From Solirubrobacterales bacterium (GTDB taxonomy: Bacteria; Actinomycetota; Thermoleophilia; Solirubrobacterales; 70-9), in the NCBI GenBank assembly GCA_020438355.1, contig JAGQUT010000003.1:20316-84315 (forward strand): 64,000 bases of DNA, read 5' to 3'. The position numbers were made by a program, and so were the translations under genes. This document shows positions 43,418 to 50,817 of this stretch, piece by piece; positions within the stretch are counted from its first letter, which is position 1; each line of letters begins with the position of its first letter. The notes under the pieces were generated by a model. It had not been told where the DNA came from. It saw only the letters and a list, made by a program, of their open reading frames with translations, and made no database searches.

Positions 43418-44424
43418 GCGCAGGACCAGGCGCTGGCGCCGACGTCTGCCCAGATCAGGGCGGCGATCCTGTCCTGCTCGGCCTTCGAAGCCTCCTGGGG
43501 CAGCCCCTCCCCTCCGTACGCCTCCCAGGTCGAAGGAATGATCTGGTAGGCCCCTCCTGCCCCGCTGGACGGATTCAGGGCGGAGTAGTCGCCTCCGGAC
43601 TCGCACATCACGATGTAGGTCGGGATCGAGTAGGGGCCACCGAGGTTCTGGGCTACTTCCTCCTCGGCCTGTTCCGCACTCACCTCTTGCTGTTTTTCGA
43701 TCTTGTTCTGCCAGCCGGCGATGTCTCCCTTGAGCGACTCGATGCTGGCTTCCCTCTCGGCGTTTGCCGAGGCGAGGGTCGCTGCGCTGGCCTCTGCTTC
43801 AGCCCTGACCGCGGCGATCTGGTCACGCGCGGCGGCCAGTGCTGCGTTGTGGGCATCGACTGCCTGCCTGGCCTCGGCCAGTCCCCCGACCTTCCCTTCG
43901 AGGTCGCGACGCAGCTCGGCAACCCTCCTTGTCAGACGCTCGTCCGAGTCCTGAATCGCCGTGAGGTACGCGGTACCGGAGGCCAGCTGGCCAAACGACG
44001 AGGCTCCCATCGCAAGATCGAGAGTGTCGGGCACTCCGCCGCTTATGTAGATCGCGACCAGCCGTTCGGCCAGGAACTTTCGTGCGCGCTTGAGCCTCTG
44101 ACGGGACTCCGCGAGTGCTGCCTCGGCTTCGTCCAGCCTGGCCCCCAGCTCGGCTGATCGTTCGGTCCCGGCCGCCAGGAGGTCGGAGAGCCCCGCTTCC
44201 CGGGCGGCCGCCTGTTCGGCTTCCGCCTGGGCGGCTTCAAGTTCGGAGCGGCTGGCATCGATCGCGGCTGCTTCGTTTTCGATCCGTTCGCGGGCAGCGG
44301 ACTGCTTCTGCTCGAGGGTGAGCGCCGACGCGGGGCCGGAGCCAGCGATGAGCAACAGGGCGCAGGCGAAAGCCAGCGCGAGGCCACCCGCCAGGGCGGC
44401 GAAAGCTGTTCGAGTTGGAGCCAA
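43414..44424 (-). CDS. Secreted coiled-coil protein with Rpf/transglycosylase-like domain
   Basis: 336 residues. A signal peptide ends near residue 34 (PASA). Residues 38 to about 260 form a long Ala/Glu/Arg coiled coil in two segments, like the regulatory part of PcsB/RipA-type cell-wall hydrolases. The C-terminal 80 residues are a lysozyme-like domain with the catalytic-type glutamate in MCESGGDYSALNPSSGAGGAYQ... and a final WSCA cysteine that can pair with the first. A peptidoglycan-cleaving role at division is likely. TTG start at 44424; TACGGT at 44439-44444 is a possible -10. Confidence 0.82.
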   Translation of the reverse strand: MAPTRTAFAALAGGLALAFACALLLIAGSGPASALTLEQKQSAARERIENEAAAIDASRSELEAAQAEAEQAAAREAGLSDLLAAGTERSAELGARLDEAEAALAESRQRLKRARKFLAERLVAIYISGGVPDTLDLAMGASSFGQLASGTAYLTAIQDSDERLTRRVAELRRDLEGKVGGLAEARQAVDAHNAALAAARDQIAAVRAEAEASAATLASANAEREASIESLKGDIAGWQNKIEKQQEVSAEQAEEEVAQNLGGPYSIPTYIVMCESGGDYSALNPSSGAGGAYQIIPSTWEAYGGEGLPQEASKAEQDRIAALIWADVGASAWSCA

Positions 44425-44448
44425 AACGCGGAGCGTTCACCGTAACGG

Positions 44449-44501
44449 GGTCACGGGGCTCCACCCGTGACCTGCCTCACAGCCGCAAGATGCCTTGCGG
44501 C
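44449..44501 (-). other. Two perfect hairpins after the argG operon
   Basis: Hairpin 1: 8-base arms at 44482-44489 and 44494-44501. Hairpin 2: 9-base arms at 44449-44457 and 44464-44472. They lie between the 59-aa gene stop and the Rpf-like gene start. Neither has a T run; they may end the arg operon or shape the leader of the next gene. Confidence 0.55.
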
Positions 44502-44515
44502 CGGTGTTGCCGAAA

Positions 44516-44695
44516 CTATGCCTCGGGCGTCTCGCGGGTCAGGGCGTAACCGACTGTACCTCCGATGATGGCGAGAATCGCCAGCCCCATCGCCGCGCCG
44601 ACTCCAGCCAGCAGGCCCCTGTTGTTCGAGGCCTTGCGGCGAAGGAACATCCACCCCAGCTTGACTACGGCCATTCCGATCAGCTTGTAGATCAT
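44516..44695 (-). CDS. 59-residue membrane protein at the end of the arg operon
   Basis: Short gene, read directly from the minus strand. ATG at 44695, TAG at 44516-44518. AAGGAG lies at good spacing and the ATG is only five bases past the argG stop. The protein starts MIYKLIGMAVVKLGW, has a basic RRK turn, then a Gly/Ala-rich hydrophobic helix (about residues 28-52) and a short polar tail TRETPEA. Single- or double-pass membrane protein of unknown role; co-expression with argG is likely. Confidence 0.75.
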   Translation of the reverse strand: MIYKLIGMAVVKLGWMFLRRKASNNRGLLAGVGAAMGLAILAIIGGTVGYALTRETPEA

Positions 44696-44700
44696 TTGCC

Positions 44701-45978
44701 TTACTCCTTGCCGTTGCGGTTTCGGACCTGATGAGCCATCCGGCTCTGAAGCGAAAAGAGTTCAATGAACCCGGGAGCCGCGTTCTGCGAGAAGTCGCCT
44801 CCCGATGCGCCAAAGGATGCGAGGTTCTCGTCGTAGACGGCGAACTCCGATTTCCTCGCGACCGGCGTAACCGAGCCCTTGTACAGCTTGAGCGTCACTT
44901 CTCCGGTGATGAACTCGTTGGCGGAGTCCATGTAGGCGTCGAGGTCATGCCGGAGCGGCTCGAACCAGAGTCCGGCGTAGACCATGTATGCCCAGTGCCG
45001 GTCGAGAGAGTGCTTGAAGTTGTTCTGGTGAATCGTCGAAACGACCTTCTCCAGGTCCTGGTGGGCGGTAAGCACCAGCGCCGCGGCCGGCACTTCGTAG
45101 ATGTCACGCACCTTGAGACCAACGATCCGGTCTTCGATGTGATCGACGATGCCGCAGCCGTGGCGGCAGCCGGCCTCGGCCGCCGCCTCGAGCAGCGGGA
45201 CCAGTTCCATTCGCTCACCGTTGAAGCTGACCGGACGACCAGCTTCAAATCCCAGGGTGACGAGCTCCGGTTCGTCCGGTGCTTCCTCGGGACGGGTCAC
45301 GAGCTGGAATACGTCATCCGGAGGGGCGCTTCCGAGCTGCTCGATCACCTTGCCCTCGGAGGACCGTCCCCAGAGGTTGTCGTCGATTGAGTACGGCGAC
45401 ACCGAAGTGCCACCCTTGAGAGGAATACCGTGCTTCCGGCAGTACTCGAGTTCTTCCTCGCGTCCGATCTGCCATGCCCGCACGGGAGCGATCATCTTCA
45501 GGTCGGGATCCAGCGTTGCGACGGTGCCTTCGAGCCTCACCTGGTCATTTCCCTTTCCGGTGCAGCCATGGGCGAGCGTGTCGCAGTTGAACCGGGCCGC
45601 GACTTCAACCCCGAGCTTGCCGATCAGGGGACGGCCAAGTGAGGTGAAAAGCGGATAGCCGCCACCGTAAAGAGCGTTGGCCTTGATCGCGGGGAGCACG
45701 AAGTCCTCGGCAAACTCCTCACGGGCGTCGATCACCACCGATTCGATCGCCCCCATCTGCTTCGCCTTATCGAGAATCGCGTCGTAATCCTCGCCGGGCT
45801 GGCCCAGGTTGACCGTAAGGGTCACCACCTCGGCCTCGTAAGCCTCCTGGATCCAGTGGAGCATGACGCTGGTGTCGAGCCCGCCCGAGTAGAGCAGCAC
45901 GACACGGTTTACCTCCTCCGGCCGGGCCTCGTAGGAGGCGACCGGACCGGGGAGTGAATCGAGTGAGATGTCGGTCAT
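44701..45978 (-). CDS. argG: Argininosuccinate synthase
   Basis: ATP-dependent ligation of citrulline and aspartate, 425 residues, slightly longer than many homologues because of a 22-residue N-terminal extension. The PP-loop LLYSGGLDTSVML, AHGCTGKGNDQVR and GRSSEGKVIE are conserved nucleotide and substrate segments. ATG overlaps the stop of the preceding Thr/Gly-rich membrane protein by four bases. argH and argF are not in the window. Confidence 0.96.
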   Translation of the reverse strand: MTDISLDSLPGPVASYEARPEEVNRVVLLYSGGLDTSVMLHWIQEAYEAEVVTLTVNLGQPGEDYDAILDKAKQMGAIESVVIDAREEFAEDFVLPAIKANALYGGGYPLFTSLGRPLIGKLGVEVAARFNCDTLAHGCTGKGNDQVRLEGTVATLDPDLKMIAPVRAWQIGREEELEYCRKHGIPLKGGTSVSPYSIDDNLWGRSSEGKVIEQLGSAPPDDVFQLVTRPEEAPDEPELVTLGFEAGRPVSFNGERMELVPLLEAAAEAGCRHGCGIVDHIEDRIVGLKVRDIYEVPAAALVLTAHQDLEKVVSTIHQNNFKHSLDRHWAYMVYAGLWFEPLRHDLDAYMDSANEFITGEVTLKLYKGSVTPVARKSEFAVYDENLASFGASGGDFSQNAAPGFIELFSLQSRMAHQVRNRNGKE

Positions 45979-46466
45979 CCGGGGCCGATCCCGCCGCTGC
46001 TCGAGCCGCTTCCACTGCTAGTGCCCGAATCGGGCGTCACGCCGCCCGATGAGCCCCCGGTGTCGGTGCCGGTGCCCGTGTCAGTTCCTGTGCCGGTGTC
46101 GGTGCCCGTACTTGTGTCCGGGCTTATCCCGCCGCTATCCGTTCCCGAAGTATCGGGAGTGGTCGGCGTGACCCCGCCGTCGTCATCGTCGGTGGTGCCG
46201 GTTTCGCCGGTCTCACCGGTCGGCGTCACGGGAACTACGGGAACGGTGACACCCGTCTCACCGGTCGTCGCGGTGTTATCGGAATCATCGCCACCCGAGC
46301 TGATCACCAGCACGGCAATGATCAGGCCGATGATCACCGCAACCAGCACGATGATCAGGTTTCGAAGGTGCTTCTGCTTCTCTTCGGGCGTGTAATGCGG
46401 GCCGTCATCCCGCCTCCGGCGGGGCGGCTCATCATTTCTCATCACTCTTGTGGGGTCATCACTCAC
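45975..46466 (-). CDS. Single-pass membrane protein with Thr/Gly/Asp-rich repeat tail
   Basis: 163 residues. A basic, charged N-terminus (RRRRDDG) precedes one hydrophobic helix at about residues 37-56. The rest is low-complexity Thr, Gly, Asp, Ser with VTPTGETGETG and several TGTDTG repeats, likely extracytoplasmic. No enzyme motif. GTG start with GGAG upstream; it lies between argD and argG, overlapping argG by four bases, so it is translated with arginine genes although nothing in it suggests metabolism. The tail repeats make it prone to length variation. Confidence 0.75.
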   Translation of the reverse strand: MSDDPTRVMRNDEPPRRRRDDGPHYTPEEKQKHLRNLIIVLVAVIIGLIIAVLVISSGGDDSDNTATTGETGVTVPVVPVTPTGETGETGTTDDDDGGVTPTTPDTSGTDSGGISPDTSTGTDTGTGTDTGTGTDTGGSSGGVTPDSGTSSGSGSSSGGIGPG

Positions 46467-46478
46467 GGGTATCTCCAG

Positions 46479-47675
46479 TCACTTTGATTCGACCGGATGG
46501 TACCCGGCCAGTACTTCGGCTATCACCTGGGCAGCGCGGTCAGCCTGCTCATCGGTCAGAACAAACGGGGGCAGCAGGCGAAGCGAGTCCGGCCTGGGCG
46601 CATTGGCCACGAGACCTTTCTCCAGCAGGGCCGCGTTCACCTCTCCCGACGGGATGCCGTCAGCCAGCCTGACACCGATCATCAGTCCCCGGCCCCGCAC
46701 TTCGGCCACCTGGTCGATCGCTGACAGAGAAGACATCAGGTCGTCTCCCAGAGAGCGGATCCTCCGAAGCATCGCCGGGTCATCAACCAGGTCGAGCACG
46801 GCCAAAGCGGCACTGGCGGCAACGGGTCCGGCGGCGAAGGTCGAGCCGTGGTCTCCTGCGGTGAGTATCTCTCCGGTCTCGGCGTTTCCGATGCATGCTC
46901 CCACCGCTGCGCCTCCCCCGAGCGCCTTGGCAGTGGTGATCACGTCCGGCCTCACCGGTCCCTGTTCGTAGGCCCACAGAGAGCCTGTCCTGCCGACCCC
47001 GGTCTGCACCTCGTCGAAAATCAGGAGTGCCCCTGACTCGTCGCAGGCCCGGCGGGCAGCGAGAAGAGTCTCGTCGGAGAGCGGGAAGACTCCGGCTTCG
47101 CCCTGAATCGGCTCGATCAGGATCGCGGCGGTGTTCTGGTTGACCGCGGCGACGAGTGCCGAGGCATCGTCAAACGAAACCGACCTGAATCCGGGCAGCA
47201 TCGGCGCGAAATCGGGGTTTTTGGAGAGGCCCGGAGTTGCGGAAAGCGATCCATAGCTGCGGCCATGGAAGTCACCGTCGAAGGAGATGATCTCGGGGTT
47301 CTCGATTCCGCGGGCCCGGGCGGCCTTGCGGGCGATCTTGATCGCACACTCGTTGGCCTCCGTCCCGGAGTTGCAGAAGAAGACCTTGCCTCCGAGCGAG
47401 CTCTCGGAGAGTCGTTTCGCCAGCTCCACCATGGGACCGGTGTAGAACAGATTGGAGACGTGAAGAAGCTCGCCGGCCTGTTCGCGAATCGCCGCGACCA
47501 CCTCGGGGTGACAATGCCCGACCGATGCGACCGAAATGCCACCGAGGAAGTCGATGTACTCGCGACCCTCGTCGTCGAAGAGCAGGGCCCCTTCGCCTCG
47601 CACGAACTCGACCGGAGCACGCTTGTAGGTCTGCATTACGTACCTGGCCTCGTCGGCCACGATCTGCCCGATCAC
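46479..47675 (-). CDS. argD: Acetylornithine aminotransferase
   Basis: PLP class III aminotransferase, 398 residues, fourth step of arginine synthesis. FFCNSGTEANECAIKIAR, SFDGDFHGRSYG, FDEVQTGVGRTG and the PLP-lysine in ITTAKALGGG are present. GTG start overlaps the argB stop by four bases. May also act as succinyldiaminopimelate aminotransferase, as in other bacteria. Confidence 0.95.
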   Translation of the reverse strand: MIGQIVADEARYVMQTYKRAPVEFVRGEGALLFDDEGREYIDFLGGISVASVGHCHPEVVAAIREQAGELLHVSNLFYTGPMVELAKRLSESSLGGKVFFCNSGTEANECAIKIARKAARARGIENPEIISFDGDFHGRSYGSLSATPGLSKNPDFAPMLPGFRSVSFDDASALVAAVNQNTAAILIEPIQGEAGVFPLSDETLLAARRACDESGALLIFDEVQTGVGRTGSLWAYEQGPVRPDVITTAKALGGGAAVGACIGNAETGEILTAGDHGSTFAAGPVAASAALAVLDLVDDPAMLRRIRSLGDDLMSSLSAIDQVAEVRGRGLMIGVRLADGIPSGEVNAALLEKGLVANAPRPDSLRLLPPFVLTDEQADRAAQVIAEVLAGYHPVESK

Positions 47676-48571
47676 GGGGTCACCATCGTTCCGATGCCGG
47701 CGTCAGTGAAGAGTTCGAGCAACAGCGAGTGCGGACGGCGGCCGTCGATGATGTACGCGTTCTGGGCACCACCCCGAATCGCGTTCACGCAGGCCGTCAG
47801 CTTGGGGCGCATGCCTCCGGAGATTGATTCAAGGGCGGCCTCGACCTCGGCCACGCTGGTCACCGAGATACGGGAGCTTTCGTCCTCCGGGTCCTCGAGC
47901 CAGCCGACGATGTCGGTCAGGAAGACGACCTTGAAGGCTCCGAGGGCGGCGGCGACCTTGCCCGCAGCCTCGTCGGCATTGATGTTGTAGGAGTTGCCTT
48001 CCCGGTCAGAGCCGACCGACGCGATGACCGGGATGTAGTCCTCACTGATGTGGTTAAGGACATCGATGTCAACCCGTTCGATATCCCCGACAAAGCCGAC
48101 CTCTTCCGCATTTGCCACCGGGGCAACGTCGAAGAGGCCGCCGTCTTCACCGGAGAGACCGACTGCCGGCGAGCCTGCCCGTCCCAGACGGCTGACGAGT
48201 TCAGCGTTCAGCTTGCCAAGCAGGACCATCTTCGCGATCTCGACGGTCTCGGCATCGGAAACCCGGAGCCCGTGCTGGAACCGGACTTCGATCCCCATCT
48301 TGTTCATGTACCTGGTGATCTCCGGGCCACCGCCGTGAATGATCACCGGGTTGAGACCGACGTACTTGAGCAGCACCACATCGTCGGCAAAGGCCTGACG
48401 CAGGGATTCATCCCTCATTGCGGCACCTCCGTACTTGATGACCACCGTCTTTCCGTGGAACTCCCTGATGTACGGCAGGGCCTCGAGCAGCACGTTGACG
48501 CTGTCGTCATCGAGGCGGGTGGTTCCGCCGATCACGTCCGCGATCCGGCTTGCCTTGTCTTTGGGTTCCAT
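47672..48571 (-). CDS. argB: Acetylglutamate kinase
   Basis: Amino-acid kinase family, 299 residues. Phosphorylates N-acetylglutamate. VVIKYGGAAMRD, VIIHGGGPEI and NINADEAAGKVAAALGA (ATP/substrate contacts) and the FLTDIVGWL segment are clear. Length and the N-terminal helix before the kinase core fit the arginine-sensitive hexameric type. ATG at 48571, 21 bases after argJ. Confidence 0.96.
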   Translation of the reverse strand: MEPKDKASRIADVIGGTTRLDDDSVNVLLEALPYIREFHGKTVVIKYGGAAMRDESLRQAFADDVVLLKYVGLNPVIIHGGGPEITRYMNKMGIEVRFQHGLRVSDAETVEIAKMVLLGKLNAELVSRLGRAGSPAVGLSGEDGGLFDVAPVANAEEVGFVGDIERVDIDVLNHISEDYIPVIASVGSDREGNSYNINADEAAGKVAAALGAFKVVFLTDIVGWLEDPEDESSRISVTSVAEVEAALESISGGMRPKLTACVNAIRGGAQNAYIIDGRRPHSLLLELFTDAGIGTMVTP

Positions 48572-48592
48572 GGCTGTTCTTCCTCTTGTGAA

Positions 48593-49780
48593 CTACGTGG
48601 TGTACTCGGCGTTGATCACGATGTACTCGTGGGTAAGGTCGCTGAAATAGACGTGAGCGCTCGCCTGGCCCCGGTCCAAACTCAGCGTCAACTCCGCTTC
48701 ACGGCCACCTTCGGCGATATCAGCCGCGTCGATTACGTCGGGGCCGAGTTCGCCGATGTCCTGGCCGGCGAGGGCCTGTCCTGCCGCCTGGGCAATCCTG
48801 CCCCAGTTCGGGTCACGGCCGAGCAGGGCGGTCTTGACCAGTGGTGAGTTCGCGATCTTCCGGGCGACCAGTTCGGCCTCTTCCTGGTCAGCAGCTCCCA
48901 TGACCTTCGCCCTGCCAACCCGGCTGGCACCCTCACCGTCGGAAACGATTTCGAGAGCGAGCTGCAGCAGCACCGCCTCCAGAAGCCCGCCTGGCAGCTC
49001 CAGTCCTGAAGCGCCCGAGGCCTGCAGCAGCACCGTGTCGTTGGTGCTCATCTGGCCGTCAACGGTGATCCGTCCGAATGAAGATTCAACCGCAGGCCTG
49101 AGAAGCGCCTCCGGATCGGTCACGACCGCGTCTGTCTGAACGAAGCAGAGCATGGTGGCGAAACCCGGTTCGATCATCCCCGCGCCCTTGGCCTGGGCTG
49201 AAAGCGTTACGCCGTCCACCGTCAGGGAGACACGCTTGGGCCACTTGTCCGTGGTCATGATCGCCTCGGAGAACTCAACCGCCCCGTCCGTCGAAAGCGA
49301 GTCCGCGAGACCGTTAATTCCTGAAAGGACCGCGTCCATGTCCATCGGCACCCCGATCACGCCCGTTTCCGCCACTGCGACGGTATCGGGGGCCAGACCT
49401 GTCGCCGATGCGAGCGAGTCCCGCATCGCCAGAGCATCCGCGATGCCCTGCTCGCCGGTGGCAGCGTTGGCGTTGCCGGAGTTCACGATCACGGCTTTGA
49501 TCCGGCTCTGCTCGAGATTGTCCCGGCACACGCGGATCGGCGCAGCAGCGGCCGCGTTGGAGGTGAGGAGGATCGAAGAGGAAACCTCTTCTGAGTCACA
49601 GATCACGGCGCCAAGGTCCGTACCCCCTCCTCCCTTCAGACCACAGGCCACCCCTCCGGCGCGAAATCCTTCGGGAAGCCTCGAAGGATCGAGGAACTCG
49701 ACCCCGGCGGGGGGCTCCACCCATTTGGAGCGGAAGAACTCGTCTGCCGGAGGGACGCTCAGGCTCGGGTACTCGCTCAC
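48593..49780 (-). CDS. argJ: Bifunctional ornithine acetyltransferase/acetylglutamate synthase
   Basis: Self-cleaving Ntn-fold enzyme, 395 residues, recycling the acetyl group between ornithine and glutamate. The cleavage region is KGAGMIEPGFATMLCF, cut before the threonine. STNDTVLLQASG and NSPLVKTALLGRDPNWGRI are further conserved blocks. GTG at 49780 overlaps the argC stop; upstream open frame to 49855 is shadow of argC. Confidence 0.95.
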   Translation of the reverse strand: MSEYPSLSVPPADEFFRSKWVEPPAGVEFLDPSRLPEGFRAGGVACGLKGGGGTDLGAVICDSEEVSSSILLTSNAAAAAPIRVCRDNLEQSRIKAVIVNSGNANAATGEQGIADALAMRDSLASATGLAPDTVAVAETGVIGVPMDMDAVLSGINGLADSLSTDGAVEFSEAIMTTDKWPKRVSLTVDGVTLSAQAKGAGMIEPGFATMLCFVQTDAVVTDPEALLRPAVESSFGRITVDGQMSTNDTVLLQASGASGLELPGGLLEAVLLQLALEIVSDGEGASRVGRAKVMGAADQEEAELVARKIANSPLVKTALLGRDPNWGRIAQAAGQALAGQDIGELGPDVIDAADIAEGGREAELTLSLDRGQASAHVYFSDLTHEYIVINAEYTT

Positions 49781-50817
49781 CGGAGCCCCTCCGTCTCTTT
49801 GAGTCCGAGCATCAGGTTGAGGTTCTGGATCGCCTGTGATGAGGCGCCCTTCCACAGATTGTCGATCGCGGACATGACCACGATGCGGTCGTCACCGGCC
49901 AGGGCCATAACGTGGCACTGGTTGGTCTCGCGAACGTCGCGCATACCCGGGGGGACACTCCGGACCTTCACGAAAGGCTCATCCTCATAGTCCTCGGCGT
50001 ACATCTGGTCGAGCTCTTCCTGGCTTACTCCGGCTGGCGGCTGGACGTAACAGGTAACAAGTTCTCCCTGGTCCAGCGGAACCAGATGGGGCACGAAGGT
50101 AAGGGTCTCCGGCGGGGTTCCTTCCGGGTGCAGCAGACCTAGCTGCTCGCTGATTTCCGGCCGGTGCCGGTGACCGGACGGCTTGTAGGCCGAGACGTTC
50201 TCCGTGATGTGTACGAAGCCGGTTGCCTCACCTTTGTTGCGGCCCGCTCCGGACACCCCGGATTTGGCGTCGATGACCACATCCTCGATCAGGCCTCGCC
50301 TGGCGAGCGGCGCCAGACCCAGCAGGGTCGCGGTCGGATAGCAGCCCGGATTGGCGATCAGCTCAGCGGCCGTCACCCTCTTGCGGTTCAGTTCCGGCAG
50401 GCCGTAAACCGCGCCCTCGAGAAGTTCAGGTTGCGAATGAGGTCCGTATGCCTTCTCGTAGGCGGGAAGGCTGAGAAAGCGGAAATCGGCGGAAAGGTCA
50501 ACCACCATGAGTCCGCGGCCCCTCATCTCGGCAACGGCTGGCGCAGCGGCACCATGCGGGTAGGCGACGATCCCGACTTCAACATCGTCGAACTCGGCAA
50601 GGTGAGGCTCCTGAATCTCGAGGGGCACGTCGTAGCGGGGATAGAGCTCGTTCAGCCTCGTGCCCGTCTCCGACCTCGCGGTGACCATCGCCAGTTCCAG
50701 GCGTGGGTGATTCCACACCAGATGTGCGGCCAGAGCACCGGCGTAACCGGTGGCCCCGGCGACCAGCACCCGAGCCTTGGCTGCTTCGGGAGCGATCGGC
50801 TGTACCGGCTCAGCCAC
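49777..50817 (-). CDS. argC: N-acetyl-gamma-glutamyl-phosphate reductase
   Basis: NADPH-dependent reductase, 346 residues. N-terminal VAGATGYAGALAAHL binds the cofactor; the catalytic cysteine is in ANPGCYPTATLLGL; GVSGAGRNKGEATGF and DNLWKGASSQAIQNLNLM are conserved. GTG start overlaps the pheT stop by eight bases, so the arg genes are fused transcriptionally to pheST. Confidence 0.96.
   Translation of the reverse strand: MAEPVQPIAPEAAKARVLVAGATGYAGALAAHLVWNHPRLELAMVTARSETGTRLNELYPRYDVPLEIQEPHLAEFDDVEVGIVAYPHGAAAPAVAEMRGRGLMVVDLSADFRFLSLPAYEKAYGPHSQPELLEGAVYGLPELNRKRVTAAELIANPGCYPTATLLGLAPLARRGLIEDVVIDAKSGVSGAGRNKGEATGFVHITENVSAYKPSGHRHRPEISEQLGLLHPEGTPPETLTFVPHLVPLDQGELVTCYVQPPAGVSQEELDQMYAEDYEDEPFVKVRSVPPGMRDVRETNQCHVMALAGDDRIVVMSAIDNLWKGASSQAIQNLNLMLGLKETEGLR

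Noticed and set aside
46021..46395. Short tandem repeats that might be a CRISPR or satellite
   Set aside because: They encode the TGTDTG low-complexity tail of a membrane protein; period and variation do not fit spacers and direct repeats.
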